Source: Pseudomonadota bacterium
GTDB lineage: Bacteria > Pseudomonadota > Gammaproteobacteria > Burkholderiales > Burkholderiaceae_C
Reading direction: 5' to 3'
Length of the DNA: 37,165 nucleotides
Assembly (NCBI GenBank): GCA_020161775.1
Contig: JAIUOW010000025.1
Coordinates: forward strand, 1-37,165
The notes under the pieces were generated by a model, which was given only the letters and a program-made list of their open reading frames with translations, made no database searches and had not been told where the DNA came from. Below are positions 19,302 to 28,816 of the stretch, in pieces (position 1 is the first letter of the stretch; every line of letters starts with the position of its first letter). The position numbers and the translations under genes are program-made.

Positions 19302-19901
19302 ATGTTCAACAAGTTCTTCGGCAAGAAACCCCAGGACCCGCCTGAATCGCGACTGCCGGAAGAGCGGCTGCGTGCCATTGAGGGCTCGTCCAGCGCGGAC
19401 CTGGCCGCCGAGCTGCTCACCGCCCCCAGCGCGCTCATGCAGCTCACCCATGAGGACGCGCGCGTTGTGGTGACCTACATGAAGCCGCACAAGATCGCCG
19501 AGGGCGTGACCTTCATCAAGGAAGGCGACACCGAGGACACCGACTTCATGCTGCTGGTGCTGGACGGCGAGGTCATGATCGAGTCCATCGTGGTCAGCCG
19601 CACCGAGCCCATCACCGTCACGGTGCTGGGCCCGGGCAGCCTGATCGGCGAGATGGGCCTGCTGGACGGCGAGCCGCGTTCAGCTTCCTGCACGGCGGTG
19701 AACACGGTGCGCTGCGCCATCCTGACGCGCGACGCACTGAACCAGTTGCTCAACGACGACCCGCGTACCGCTGCCAAGCTGATGATGGCCATTTCCCTGC
19801 GCATTGCCGAGCGCATGCGCGAAAGCGCCGACAAGCTCAAGCTCTACGCCCAGCTGACCCAGGCGATGCAGGAAGAAATCAACAACCTCATGCCGCTGTG
19901 A
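19302..19901 (+). CDS. Cyclic-nucleotide-binding-domain protein
   Basis: A 199-residue cytoplasmic protein with a central cNMP-binding beta-roll (about residues 60-165). The motif GSLIGEMGLLDGEPRSASCTA is the phosphate-binding cassette region, with the Gly-Glu and the late Arg-Ser-Ala-Ser expected of the fold. No DNA-binding helix-turn-helix is seen, so it is not a CRP/FNR regulator; a stand-alone sensor or adaptor is likely. The C-terminal ~35 residues are helical and possibly coiled. The start at 19302 (MFNKFFGKKPQ) is chosen over upstream in-frame codons because the upstream sequence is not protein-like. It is divergent from metH, and its last 14 bases overlap the PACE gene. Confidence 0.82.
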   Translation: MFNKFFGKKPQDPPESRLPEERLRAIEGSSSADLAAELLTAPSALMQLTHEDARVVVTYMKPHKIAEGVTFIKEGDTEDTDFMLLVLDGEVMIESIVVSRTEPITVTVLGPGSLIGEMGLLDGEPRSASCTAVNTVRCAILTRDALNQLLNDDPRTAAKLMMAISLRIAERMRESADKLKLYAQLTQAMQEEINNLMPL

Positions 19902-20343
19902 CGGGGGTATCACCGGTTGCCGCGGGCTGGGCCGACAGCGGCAGGCCGAACACCCGGTCGAACGTCCAGTTGAAGACGAAGGTGTAGACCAGGAAGAACA
20001 CCAGCAGGCCCAGGTCCATCCACAGCGCCTGCCACAGCGACACATCCAGCCACCAGGCAAACACCGGCACCAGGATGGCCGCCAGACCGCCCTCGAAGCC
20101 AATCGCGTGGGCCACGCGCCGCATCACGCTGCGGCCCTTGGTCAGCTGGCGCGACTCCCACCACTCGAACGCGCTGTTGTAGGCCAGGTTCCAGACCACG
20201 GCGATAGCCGACGCCATGACCGACAACACGCCCGAACGGACCGCACCCTGCCCGCTCATGGCCATCAACCCCACGGTCGCCACCGCGATGGCGATGGCCT
20301 CGTACAGCGTCACGTACACCACTTTTCGCTTGATTCCTTGCAT
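19888..20343 (-). CDS. PACE-family multidrug efflux protein
   Basis: A 151-residue, four-helix membrane protein made of two tandem bacterial-transmembrane-pair units. Recognisable PACE/AceI features are the early VYVTLYEAIAI segment with the membrane Glu, WNLAYNSAFEWWE, RRVAHAIGFEGG and the final VYTFVFNWTFDRVFG. Family members export biocides such as chlorhexidine and acriflavine, and short diamines. The gene is transcribed divergently from a LysR regulator, the arrangement commonly seen for PACE genes, so the regulator at 20426 probably controls it. Confidence 0.9.
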   Translation of the reverse strand: MQGIKRKVVYVTLYEAIAIAVATVGLMAMSGQGAVRSGVLSVMASAIAVVWNLAYNSAFEWWESRQLTKGRSVMRRVAHAIGFEGGLAAILVPVFAWWLDVSLWQALWMDLGLLVFFLVYTFVFNWTFDRVFGLPLSAQPAATGDTPVTAA

Positions 20344-20425
20344 GGGCGAGACTTTATGTCTGTTTCACTGATATAAAAAGTAAGCTCATTTCAGTTTTTC
20401 TGATAGAACAGGCAGAAAATCGGCC
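20344..20425. promoter_or_regulatory. AT-rich intergenic control region between PACE pump and LysR gene
   Basis: This 82-bp gap is far more AT-rich than the genes around it. It contains related elements TTTCACTGATA and TTCAGTTTTTCTGATA. LysR proteins usually bind T-N11-A sites in such divergent spacers. No unambiguous -35/-10 pair is claimed. Confidence 0.4.
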
Positions 20426-21355
20426 ATGGCGTTTACCAGCGACAACGTTCACATCTTCCTGGCGGTGCTGGATGCAGGCTCGTTCTCGGCCGCCGCGCGG
20501 CGGCTCAAGCGGGTACCGTCGGCCGTGAGCATGGCCATGGGCCACCTGGAGGCCGAGCTGGGCCTGGCCTTGTTTGACCGCGCCGGCCGCGAGCCCCAGC
20601 CCACACCGGCCGCCCGCGCGCTGGAGCCCCAGGCGCGCCAGCTGGCCGCGCAGCTGCGCCAGCTTCAGGCCCATGCGCTGAGCCTGACCCAGGGGCTGGA
20701 AAGCCGCCTGGCCCTGGCGATTGCCCCCGAGCTGCTGACCGCGCCCTGGGCCGCGCCGCTGGCGGCGCTGGCGCAGGACTATCCGCTGCTGGAGGTGGAG
20801 GTGCTGGCCGCCCAGCAGGCCGATGCCCTGCGCCTGCTGCACGAGGGCCGTGTACAGCTGGCCCTGGTGTTCGAGCGGCCCAGCCTGGACGGGCGCGAGG
20901 GTTTCCAGGAAGTGGGCAGCGAAACACTGGTGGCGGTGATGGCGCCTGGCCATCCCGTGCTGCAGGCAGCGGGCGACGGCGGCTTGCTGCGCGAAGCGCA
21001 CCTGATCGAGACCCGCCAGATCGTGGTGGCCAGCCGCGACCGCGCCATCACCGACCCGGGGGTCGTCTATGCGCGCCAGGTCTGGCGCACCGACGCGCCC
21101 GAGGCGGCGCTGAGCCTGATCAAGGCCGGGCTGGGCTGGGGCTGGCTGCCGCGCAGCTTTGTGCGGGCGTCATTGCTGGAGGGCACGCTGCGCGAGCTGC
21201 CGTTCGACAACCTGACCAACGCGCTGGAGCTGTGGGTGGACGTGGTGTGGTCCAAGGAACGGCCGCTGGGCCTGGGCGCACGGCGCTTCATTGAGATGAT
21301 GCGGACCGTGCGGCCCGGCACCACACCGTCAGTGGCTCAGGCTGCTTCCTTGTAG
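20426..21355 (+). CDS. LysR-family transcriptional regulator, likely controlling the PACE pump
   Basis: A 309-residue regulator. The winged helix-turn-helix is at about residues 5-62 ([20 protein letters not shown], then [15 protein letters not shown]), followed by a periplasmic-binding-protein-like effector domain (about 88-295). The start ATG at 20426 gives the standard LysR N-terminal length. It is divergent from the PACE gene with an 82-bp spacer. Its last 19 bases overlap the convergent homocysteine methyltransferase gene, so the two messages share complementary 3' ends. The effector is unknown. Confidence 0.9.
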   Translation: MAFTSDNVHIFLAVLDAGSFSAAARRLKRVPSAVSMAMGHLEAELGLALFDRAGREPQPTPAARALEPQARQLAAQLRQLQAHALSLTQGLESRLALAIAPELLTAPWAAPLAALAQDYPLLEVEVLAAQQADALRLLHEGRVQLALVFERPSLDGREGFQEVGSETLVAVMAPGHPVLQAAGDGGLLREAHLIETRQIVVASRDRAITDPGVVYARQVWRTDAPEAALSLIKAGLGWGWLPRSFVRASLLEGTLRELPFDNLTNALELWVDVVWSKERPLGLGARRFIEMMRTVRPGTTPSVAQAASL

Positions 21356-22383
21356 AAAAATTCGCGCTGCACGGCGCGCGCCGCGTGGGGTTGCACCGCC
21401 TCGCGGATGGCGCCAATGTGCTCGGGCGTGGTGCCGCAGCAGCCGCCCACGATGTTCACCAGGCCCTCGGCCGCAAATTCACGCAGCAGCCGGCTGGTGA
21501 CTTCGGGGGTCTCGTCAAAGCCCGTCTCGGCCATGGGGTTGGGCAGGCCGGCGTTGGGGTAGCAGCTGATGAAGGTGTCGCCCGCCACGCGGTTGAGCTC
21601 CTGGATGTAGGGGCGCATCAGCGCCGCGCCCAGGGCGCAGTTCAGGCCGATGGCCAGCGGCTGCGCATGGCGCACGCTGTACCAGAAGGCGGTGACGGTC
21701 TGGCCGCTGAGGATGCGCCCGGACGCATCGGTCACCGTGCCGCTGATGATGAGTGGCAGGCGCTGGCCCGAGTTTTCAAAGTATTCGTCCACCGCGAACA
21801 GCGCGGCCTTGGCGTTCAGCGTGTCGAAAATCGTTTCCACCAGCAGCAGGTCGGCGCCGCCTTCCACCAGGGCCTCGGTCTGTTCATAGTAGGCCGCGCG
21901 CAGGGTTTCAAAGTCGACGTTGCGCGCGCCGGGGTCGTTCACATCAGGGCTGATGCTGGCCGTCTTGGGCGTGGGGCCCAGGGCGCCGGCCACGAAGCGG
22001 GGCTTGTCGGGCGTGCTGAACTTGTCGCAGGCCGCGCGCGCGATTTTTGCGGACGCCAGGTTCATCTCGCGCGCCAGGTGCTCCATGCCGTAATCGGCCT
22101 GGGCGATGGTGGTGGCGCCGAAGGTGTTGGTTTCGATGATGTCGGCGCCGGCGGCGAGGTAACCCTCGTGGATGTCGGCGATCACGTCGGGGCGGGTCAG
22201 GCTCAGCAGCTCGTTGTTGCCCTTGACGTCGTGGGCAAAGTCCTTGAACCGCTCGCCACGGTACTGCGCCTCCGTCAGCTTGAAGCGCTGGATCATGGTG
22301 CCCATCGCGCCGTCCAGGATGGCAATGCGTTGCGCCAGGATGCCGGGCAGGGCCTGGCCGCGGGTGTAGGTGATGGGCTTCAT
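21337..22383 (-). CDS. metH: Methionine synthase homocysteine-binding part (MetH N-terminal module)
   Basis: A 348-residue homocysteine S-methyltransferase barrel matching residues 1-353 of single-chain MetH. The start [11 protein letters not shown], the zinc ligands Cys249 (IGLNCALG) and Cys315-Cys316 ([11 protein letters not shown]) are all present. On its own it has no cobalamin or folate domain, so it must act with the 906-residue partner encoded at 16425-19145. The upstream gap to the divergent rhodanese gene is only 48 bp, leaving no room for a cobalamin riboswitch. An independent betaine- or S-methylmethionine-using enzyme is less likely given the MetH-like sequence. Confidence 0.92.
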   Translation of the reverse strand: MKPITYTRGQALPGILAQRIAILDGAMGTMIQRFKLTEAQYRGERFKDFAHDVKGNNELLSLTRPDVIADIHEGYLAAGADIIETNTFGATTIAQADYGMEHLAREMNLASAKIARAACDKFSTPDKPRFVAGALGPTPKTASISPDVNDPGARNVDFETLRAAYYEQTEALVEGGADLLLVETIFDTLNAKAALFAVDEYFENSGQRLPLIISGTVTDASGRILSGQTVTAFWYSVRHAQPLAIGLNCALGAALMRPYIQELNRVAGDTFISCYPNAGLPNPMAETGFDETPEVTSRLLREFAAEGLVNIVGGCCGTTPEHIGAIREAVQPHAARAVQREFFYKEAA

Positions 22384-22431
22384 GGTCCCGCCATTTTAGG
22401 GACCCCGCTTTTTCCCTTGACAATAGAGGCC

Positions 22432-22824
22432 ATGAAACACCTGCTCCCCAAGGAGGCCTGGGCCCAGATCCAGCAACAGCCCGACACGCTGTTCGTGGAC
22501 GTCCGCATGGAAATCGAATCCCTGTACGTCGGCCGCCCGCCCGGCGTGGAAAACATCCCCTGGTACGAATACCCCGACCTCACGCCCGACCCGGCGAGCT
22601 TTGCCGCCGCCGTCGAGCGCGAAGCGGGCAGCAAGGCGCGCCCCATCCTGCTGATCTGCCGCAGCGGCAAGCGCACCCTGGCCGCCGGCGAGGCCCTGGA
22701 GGCCGCCGGCTTCAAGGAAGTGGCGCATGTGGTGCACGGCTTTGAGGGCGACCTGGACGAGCAGTTCAAGCGGTCCACGCTGAACGGCTGGCGCTTTGAC
22801 GGCCTGCCCTGGGAGCAGATGTAG
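22432..22824 (+). CDS. Single-domain rhodanese-like sulfurtransferase
   Basis: A 130-residue rhodanese domain. The active-site loop CRSGKRT lies near residues 82-88, after VDVRMEIESLYVG, the aspartate-arginine strand typical of the fold. Such proteins carry persulfide sulfur on the catalytic cysteine; the physiological partner is unknown. The ATG at 22432 is preceded by AGAGG. recQ starts immediately downstream (two bases after the stop if TTG 22826 is used), so the two genes are co-transcribed. Confidence 0.88.
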   Translation: MKHLLPKEAWAQIQQQPDTLFVDVRMEIESLYVGRPPGVENIPWYEYPDLTPDPASFAAAVEREAGSKARPILLICRSGKRTLAAGEALEAAGFKEVAHVVHGFEGDLDEQFKRSTLNGWRFDGLPWEQM

Positions 22825-22825
22825 G

Positions 22826-24679
22826 TTGACGGCTGCTCTTTCGATCCTGCAGGAAGTCTTCGGCTACGAGGCGTTTCGCGGTCCGCAGGCCGGCATCATT
22901 GACCATGTGATCGCCGGCGGTGACGCGCTGGTGCTCATGCCCACCGGCGGCGGCAAGAGCCTGTGCTACCAGATACCGGCCATTGCGCGCCAGCGCGCGG
23001 GCCACGGCATCAGCATTGTGGTGTCGCCGCTGATCGCGCTGATGCACGACCAGGTGGGCGCGCTGCACGAGGCCGGCGTGGAGGCTGCGTTCCTCAACTC
23101 CACATTGACGGGTGAAGAAGCCAACGCGGTGGAAAAGCGCCTGCTGCGCGGCGAAATCACCCTGCTGTATGCCGCGCCTGAACGCGTGACCACACCGCGT
23201 TTTCTGGCACTGCTCGATTCATTGCATGAACGCGGCAAGCTGAGCCTGTTTGCCATTGATGAGGCGCATTGCGTGAGCCAATGGGGCCACGACTTCCGCC
23301 CCGAATACCGCGCACTGACCGTGTTGCATGAGCGCTATGCCGGCGTGCCGCGCATGGCACTGACCGCCACGGCCGACGCGATCACCCGCGCTGACATCGT
23401 GGAGCGGCTGCAGCTGGAAAACGCGCGTCAGTTCGTCAGCAGCTTTGACCGGCCCAACATCCGCTACGCCATTGTCGAGAAAAAGGACCCGACGCTGCAG
23501 CTGCTGCGCTTCATCGAGCGCGAGCACGAGGGCGACGCCGGCATCGTGTACTGCCAGTCGCGCAAGCGCGTGGAGGAAGTCGCCCAGACGCTGACGGACG
23601 CCGGCATCACCGCCTTGCCCTACCACGCCGGGCTGGACGCCGCCGTGCGCCAGGCCCATCAGGACCGCTTCCTGCGCGAGGACGGCATTGTGATGACGGC
23701 CACCATTGCCTTCGGCATGGGCATTGACAAGCCCGACGTGCGCTTCGTGGCCCACCTGGACATGCCCAAGAACATCGAAGGCTACTACCAGGAAACGGGC
23801 CGGGCCGGCCGTGACGGCCAGCCGGCCGACGCCTGGATGGCCTATGGCCTGCAGGACGTGGTGAACCAGCGCCGCATGATCGATGAGAGCCCGGCGGGCG
23901 ACGACTTCAAGCAGGTCATGGTGAGCAAGCTGGATGCGCTGCTGTCGCTGGCCGAGGCGGTGGACTGCCGGCGTGTGAGGCTGTTGAAATACTTTGGCGA
24001 AGACAGCACACCCTGCGGAAATTGCGACAACTGTTTGAATCCGCCGCAGGTGTGGGACGGCACGGACGCCGCGCGCAAGCTGCTGTCCACCATCTACCGC
24101 GTGCAGCAGCAAAGCGGCATCAGCTTTGGCGCGGGCCACATCATGGACATCCTGCGCGGCAAGGTGACCGACAAGGTCACGCAATTCGGCCATGAGCGCA
24201 TCAGCACTTTTGGCCTGGGCGCGGCCTACAGCGAAGCGCAGCTGCGCGGCGTGCTGCGCCAGCTGATCGCCACCGGCGCGCTGCACGTGGACGCGCAGGC
24301 CTACAACACGCTGCAGCTCACCGAAGGTTCGCGCGCCGTGCTCAAGGGCGAGCAGCCCGTGATGCTGCGCGAGTCGGTGTCGGCATCGGGCGGCGGCCGG
24401 TCGAAACGCGACAAGCCGTCACGCGCACCGTCGGCCGTGGCCGCCGCGCTGACCGATGAAGGCCAGGCCCGCTTCGCGGCGCTGAAAGCCTGGCGCGCCG
24501 AAGTGGCACGCGAACACAACCTGCCCGCCTATGTGATCTTTCATGACGCCACGCTGGCGGCGATTGCGGCGCTGGAGCCCCAGTCGCTGGAAGACCTGCA
24601 AGGCGTGAGCGGCATCGGCGCCAAGAAGCTGGAGGCGTATGGCCAGGAGGTTCTGCGGGTGGTGGCCGCGACGGCCTGA
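22826..24679 (+). CDS. recQ: ATP-dependent DNA helicase RecQ
   Basis: About 617 residues. Walker A MPTGGGKS is at 38-45 and the DEAH box with aromatic-rich loop (IDEAHCVSQWGHDFRPEY) at about 144-161. The second RecA domain contains the helicase motif YYQETGRAGRDG. A RecQ zinc site follows (four Cys from CRRVRLLKYF to CGNCDNCL), then the RQC winged helix and a C-terminal HRDC domain (after ~530). It unwinds DNA in the 3'-5' direction in recombination and fork repair. The start is probably the TTG at 22826, with GGAG 12 bases upstream; another in-frame TTG lies at 22796 within the rhodanese gene. Confidence 0.95.
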   Translation: MTAALSILQEVFGYEAFRGPQAGIIDHVIAGGDALVLMPTGGGKSLCYQIPAIARQRAGHGISIVVSPLIALMHDQVGALHEAGVEAAFLNSTLTGEEANAVEKRLLRGEITLLYAAPERVTTPRFLALLDSLHERGKLSLFAIDEAHCVSQWGHDFRPEYRALTVLHERYAGVPRMALTATADAITRADIVERLQLENARQFVSSFDRPNIRYAIVEKKDPTLQLLRFIEREHEGDAGIVYCQSRKRVEEVAQTLTDAGITALPYHAGLDAAVRQAHQDRFLREDGIVMTATIAFGMGIDKPDVRFVAHLDMPKNIEGYYQETGRAGRDGQPADAWMAYGLQDVVNQRRMIDESPAGDDFKQVMVSKLDALLSLAEAVDCRRVRLLKYFGEDSTPCGNCDNCLNPPQVWDGTDAARKLLSTIYRVQQQSGISFGAGHIMDILRGKVTDKVTQFGHERISTFGLGAAYSEAQLRGVLRQLIATGALHVDAQAYNTLQLTEGSRAVLKGEQPVMLRESVSASGGGRSKRDKPSRAPSAVAAALTDEGQARFAALKAWRAEVAREHNLPAYVIFHDATLAAIAALEPQSLEDLQGVSGIGAKKLEAYGQEVLRVVAATA

Positions 24680-24696
24680 AGCAGGCGCCGGCGCGG

Positions 24697-26997
24697 CTAC
24701 TGCATGAAGCCCATGCTGCGGGCCTCGCGCACCTCGGGCTTGATGCGGTGCTCGGCCTCCAGCTGGTCCAGGAACTCGGCGGCGCTGAATTCGGCAGCCA
24801 GGATGTCCACCTGCCGCTTCACGGCGGCAAAGTCGCCGGGGCACAGCTGCTCCAGTTTGGCCAGACGCGTGCGAAGCTCGCCGGTCATCAGCGCGGCATC
24901 GCCGGCCAGCGCCTCGGTCACAAACATGGTCTCGCGCTGCGCCGCCGTCAGCGGCATGAACTTGATCTTGAAGGTGAAGCGGCGCAACGCGGCCTGGTCC
25001 AGCCGGTCCAGCAGGTTGGTGGTGCAGATGAAGATGCCGCCAAAGCGTTCCATGCCCTGCAGCATTTCATTGACTTCCGTCACCTCGTAGGTGCGCTGGG
25101 CACCACGGCGGTCCTGCAGGAAGCTGTCGGCCTCGTCCAGCAGCAGCACGGCCTTTTCCGCCTCGGCCTCGCGGAACATGGCGGCCATGTTCTGCTCGGT
25201 CTCGCCCACGAACTTGCTCATCAGGTCGCTGGCCTGCTTGATGATGAGCGGGCGGTCCAGTGCGCGGGCCACGTGCTCGGCCAGCGCGGTCTTGCCGGTG
25301 CCGGGCGCGCCGTAAAAGCACAGCGTGCCATGCCCGCGCGCCTGCAGCGCGGCCACGATGCGCGGGATCTCGAAGCGCGATTCCACGTTGAGCATGGCCA
25401 GGTCATACGTCGTCACGCTGCGGCGCTCGCCCGCGCCCTGGGTCTTGTTGCCCAGCGCCTGGTCGGCGTTGCGCAGCTGGCGCTCGATCAATGCCTCCGT
25501 CGTGGCCTCGCCCGCCTGGGCCAGCCCGGCAAAACGCACCGCCGTGCGGATCTGCGCGGGCGTCAGGCCCTTGCGCGCCGTCAGCTTGGCGACAAAGGCA
25601 TCCGTCACGGCCACGCCCTCCAGCGTCTTGCGCACCAGGCCTTCTCGGGCGCCGGGCGGCGGTGACTTGAGTTCCAGGTGGTAGGCAAAGCGGCGGCGGA
25701 ATGCCGGGTCGATCTGTTCGATGCGGTTGGTGACCCAGAGGGTGGGCACCGCATTCGATTCGAGAATCTGGTTGACCCAGGCCTTGCCGCTGACCGAGCC
25801 GCTGGCGGGCGCGGCTACCTGCTCGGCACGCGCCAGCAGCTGCGCGGCTTCGCTGGAGATCGGCGGAAAGACGTCTTCCACTTCGTCAAACAGCAAGGCG
25901 GCCTGGGCGCTGCCCTTCAGGAACACCTGCGCGATCTGCAGCGAGCGGTAACGGTCGCGCCCGGACAGCGAGTTGCCGTCGCGGTCGGCGTATTCCACCT
26001 CAAACAGCTCCAGCCCGGCGGCCTGCGCCACCACCTTGGCCAGTTCGGTCTTGCCGGTGCCGGGGGGGCCGTACAGCAGCACATTCACGCCGGGTTCCTT
26101 GCGGTCCACCGCGTTGCGCAGCAGCGCGCGCAAAACACGGGCGTCTTCCTCGACAAAACTGAAGTCGGCCATGCCCAGCGTGCTCTTGGCCGAGGGACGG
26201 GTGAACACCGCCATCAGTTCGTTCTGGTCACGGTATTCGCGCATCAGCACCGGCGGCAGCTTCTCGCTGACCTTCATCAGGTCGGCCAGGTCGGTGATGT
26301 TGTGTTCAGAGATCAGGTTTTCCACCAGGCCGATGCGCTCCAGGCGCGAGCCGGCGCGCAGCGCCTCGCCCACCTCGGTGGCGTTCACGCCCGCGATATC
26401 GGCAATGGCGGCATAAGCCTCGGGCGCGTTGTTGACCTTGAACTCGACCAGGATGCTGCGCAGGTCGCGCTGGTAGCGCGCCAGCGTGCCATACAGCAGC
26501 AGCGCGCGTTCGGCCTTGTTCAGCTGCAGCAGACCCGACAGCGCGTTGATGTTCTTTTCCACCAGCGTGCTCTGCTTCTTGAGCGCGTGGGTCAACCAGT
26601 CGCCGGTGACGGTCAGCACGGCCAGAAGATCCTTGGGGGCGTCCTTGGCGTATTCGTCCAGGTAAAAGAACAGCGTGCCTTCCTCATACGGGCCGCGCCA
26701 CACGCCGTGGCGCTCCAGGAAGTCGCGGGTGGACAGGGCTTCATGGCCACGCCAGAACTCGTTGTCCTTGCAGCGGCGCGTGAGGAATTCACGCAGGCGC
26801 TGCAGCGCGGGGGCGGGCCACACCAGGTGGCGGCCGGCCAGCGACAGCAGGCCATTGAGGTCGCGGCGCACGTTGAACTTGCCGCCCTGCTTGGCCGCCA
26901 GCGTCAGCACGAAATGCGAGCACATCAGATCCAGCACCGGGGCGTCTTTCAGACCCGGCGAGGGAAGTACCTGCAAATCCACCGAACGCTTGACCAT
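24697..26997 (-). CDS. Large protein with two AAA+ ATPase domains
   Basis: A 766-residue protein. The first ~270 residues are helical with no recognised domain. AAA+ domain 1 has Walker A YGPPGTGKTE at about 309-318, Walker B ALLFDEVEDVF at 367-377 and an arginine-rich sensor region FRRRFAYH. Domain 2 has Walker A YGAPGTGKTA at 562-571, Walker B VLLLDEADSF and LRRFTFKIKF. Both appear competent for ATP binding and hydrolysis. The order resembles tandem-AAA unfoldases of the Cdc48/ClpB kind, but the N-domain is different; the substrate is unknown. The ATG at 26997 follows a clear GGAGG. The gene is convergent with recQ (17 bp apart). Confidence 0.85.
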   Translation of the reverse strand: MVKRSVDLQVLPSPGLKDAPVLDLMCSHFVLTLAAKQGGKFNVRRDLNGLLSLAGRHLVWPAPALQRLREFLTRRCKDNEFWRGHEALSTRDFLERHGVWRGPYEEGTLFFYLDEYAKDAPKDLLAVLTVTGDWLTHALKKQSTLVEKNINALSGLLQLNKAERALLLYGTLARYQRDLRSILVEFKVNNAPEAYAAIADIAGVNATEVGEALRAGSRLERIGLVENLISEHNITDLADLMKVSEKLPPVLMREYRDQNELMAVFTRPSAKSTLGMADFSFVEEDARVLRALLRNAVDRKEPGVNVLLYGPPGTGKTELAKVVAQAAGLELFEVEYADRDGNSLSGRDRYRSLQIAQVFLKGSAQAALLFDEVEDVFPPISSEAAQLLARAEQVAAPASGSVSGKAWVNQILESNAVPTLWVTNRIEQIDPAFRRRFAYHLELKSPPPGAREGLVRKTLEGVAVTDAFVAKLTARKGLTPAQIRTAVRFAGLAQAGEATTEALIERQLRNADQALGNKTQGAGERRSVTTYDLAMLNVESRFEIPRIVAALQARGHGTLCFYGAPGTGKTALAEHVARALDRPLIIKQASDLMSKFVGETEQNMAAMFREAEAEKAVLLLDEADSFLQDRRGAQRTYEVTEVNEMLQGMERFGGIFICTTNLLDRLDQAALRRFTFKIKFMPLTAAQRETMFVTEALAGDAALMTGELRTRLAKLEQLCPGDFAAVKRQVDILAAEFSAAEFLDQLEAEHRIKPEVREARSMGFMQ

Positions 26998-27069
26998 CGA
27001 AAAGCCTCCAGCCGCGAAGCATGTGCGATTCCACAATAACGCAGTCTGAACCAACATGGAAGACACTGA

Positions 27070-27086
27070 TGGTGGGAAATCCACCA
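27070..27086. promoter_or_regulatory. Inverted repeat upstream of threonine ammonia-lyase
   Basis: The sequence TGGTGG-GAAAT-CCACCA is a perfect 6-bp inverted repeat in the 123-bp spacer between the divergent AAA+ and threonine ammonia-lyase genes. It lies about 35 bp before the latter's ATG. It could be an operator. No protein is known to bind it. Confidence 0.3.
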
Positions 27087-27120
27087 CTTTCTACGGGTAT
27101 TTCCCCGCACAATCCGGCCC

Positions 27121-28323
27121 ATGATTGACATCACCGACGTGCGGCAAGCTGCCGAGCGCCTGCGCGGGCAGGTGTTTGCAACCCCCTTCGTGGCGTCGCG
27201 CACGCTGTCAGACATCGCGGGCGCGCAGATCTTCCTGAAGTTCGAGAACCTGCAGTTCACCGCATCGTTCAAGGAACGCGGTGCCTGCAACAAGCTCGTG
27301 CAGCTCACCGCCGATGAACGCGCCCGTGGGGTGATCGCCATGAGCGCGGGCAACCATGCGCAGGGCGTGGCCTACCATGCGCAGCGCCTGGGCTTGCGCG
27401 CGGTGATCGTGATGCCGCGCTTCACGCCCGGGGTAAAAGTGGAGCGCACCCGCGGCTTTGGTGCCGAGGTGGTGCTGCATGGCGACACGCTGGACGAGGC
27501 GCGCACCCATGCGCTGGCGCTGGCGCAGCAGCAAGGGCTGGTGTTTGTGCACCCGTACGACGACGAGGCCATCGTCGCGGGCCAGGGCACGGTGGGGCTG
27601 GAGATGCTGGAGGCCGAGCCCGACCTGGATGCGCTGGTCATTGCCGTGGGCGGCGGCGGGCTGATCGCGGGCATCGCCACGGCGGCGCGCGCACTCAAGC
27701 CCGGCATTGACATCGTGGGCGTGCAGACCGTGCGCTTTCCGGGCATGTACAACGCCATCAAGCACACGCAGCACCCCCAGGGCCACAGCACGATCGCCGA
27801 AGGTATTGCGGTGGGCACGCCGGGGCGCATCACGCAGGAGATCATCGCGCAGCAGGTCAACGACCTGGTGCTGGTGGACGAGGGCGACATCGAACACGCC
27901 ATCGTGATGCTGCTGGAGATTGAAAAGACCCTGGTGGAGGGCGCGGGCGCCGCCGGGCTGGCTGCGCTGCTGAAGTACCCGGACCGCTTTCGCGGCAAGA
28001 AGGTGGGCCTGGTGCTGTGCGGCGGCAACATCGACCCGCTGTTGTTGTCGGCCATCATCGAGCGCGGCATGGTGCGCGCCGGCCGGCTGGCGCGCGTGCG
28101 TGTCAGCGCGCGGGACGTGCCCGGATCACTGGCCCGCATCACGGCCATCGTGAGCGAAGCGGGCGCCAACATCGACGAAGTTCACCACCAGCGGGCCTTC
28201 ACCACCCTGTCAGCCCAGAACGTGGAGATCGAGCTGGTGATCCAGACGCGCGGGCGCGAGCACATCGCCGCCGTGCTGCAGGCGCTGCACAATGCCGGCT
28301 TTGAAGCCGAGGAGCAAAAGTAA
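27121..28323 (+). CDS. Threonine ammonia-lyase (threonine dehydratase), short form with ACT domain
   Basis: A 400-residue fold-type II PLP enzyme that converts threonine to 2-oxobutanoate and ammonia. The PLP lysine is Lys51 in TASFKERG, and the glycine-rich phosphate loop is VGGGGLIAGI (about 178-187). A C-terminal ACT-like domain occupies about 325-400 (VRVSARDVPGSLARI). With a single ACT domain it is like the TdcB/short-form enzymes rather than the long IlvA with two, so it may be catabolic or allosterically different from the biosynthetic enzyme. Serine/threonine racemase-type activity cannot be excluded. A thioesterase gene begins just after the stop. Confidence 0.92.
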   Translation: MIDITDVRQAAERLRGQVFATPFVASRTLSDIAGAQIFLKFENLQFTASFKERGACNKLVQLTADERARGVIAMSAGNHAQGVAYHAQRLGLRAVIVMPRFTPGVKVERTRGFGAEVVLHGDTLDEARTHALALAQQQGLVFVHPYDDEAIVAGQGTVGLEMLEAEPDLDALVIAVGGGGLIAGIATAARALKPGIDIVGVQTVRFPGMYNAIKHTQHPQGHSTIAEGIAVGTPGRITQEIIAQQVNDLVLVDEGDIEHAIVMLLEIEKTLVEGAGAAGLAALLKYPDRFRGKKVGLVLCGGNIDPLLLSAIIERGMVRAGRLARVRVSARDVPGSLARITAIVSEAGANIDEVHHQRAFTTLSAQNVEIELVIQTRGREHIAAVLQALHNAGFEAEEQK

Positions 28324-28324
28324 G

Positions 28325-28741
28325 GTGAGCACCAACATCACGCCCCAAACCCTTCAACCCGCCCTGGCGGAATACTTCGCGCCCTGGGTGCAGGCGCTGA
28401 ACCTGCAGGTGGACAGCACCGATGCCGACAGCGTGACGCTGCGGCTGCCGCAAAGCGACCAGCTCTCGCGCGTGGGTGGCATGCTGTGCGGCCAGGCCAT
28501 GATGGCGGCGGCCGACACCGCCATGGTGCTGGCATTGATCCGGCATTTCGGTGAATTCCGCCCCTGCACCACGGTGCAGCTGAACACCAGCTTCCTCAAG
28601 CCGCTGTCGGGCCAGGACGCGCTGGTGCAGGCCCGCGTGATCCGCGCCGGCAAGTCGCTGGCGTTCGGCGAAATCGACATCCGTGGCGCCACCGATGGCA
28701 AAAGCGCCTGCCGCGCCACCACCACTTATGCCCTGCTTTGA
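28325..28741 (+). CDS. PaaI-type hotdog-fold thioesterase
   Basis: About 138 residues with a hotdog fold: the segment RVGGMLCGQAMMAAADTAMVLAL contains the Gly-Gly and Asp of the PaaI active-site helix, followed by TTVQLNTSFLKPL. Such enzymes hydrolyse acyl-CoA thioesters; the acyl group is unknown. The GTG at 28325 begins one base after the threonine ammonia-lyase stop, with GAGGAG upstream, so the two genes form an operon. An in-frame ATG at 28292 would give an 11-residue longer product overlapping the previous gene. Confidence 0.85.
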   Translation: MSTNITPQTLQPALAEYFAPWVQALNLQVDSTDADSVTLRLPQSDQLSRVGGMLCGQAMMAAADTAMVLALIRHFGEFRPCTTVQLNTSFLKPLSGQDALVQARVIRAGKSLAFGEIDIRGATDGKSACRATTTYALL

Positions 28742-28816
28742 GCCCCAGGCTTGGCGTCAGGATGGGCGCCGGGGTTAAAATCGCGGCAAGTTTTTGAATT
28801 CATTGAGGTTTCAGCC

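Noticed and set aside
22417-22422. TTGACA just before the rhodanese gene, looking like a -35 box
   Set aside because: It lies about 10 bases before the ATG, leaving no room for a -10 element and leader.
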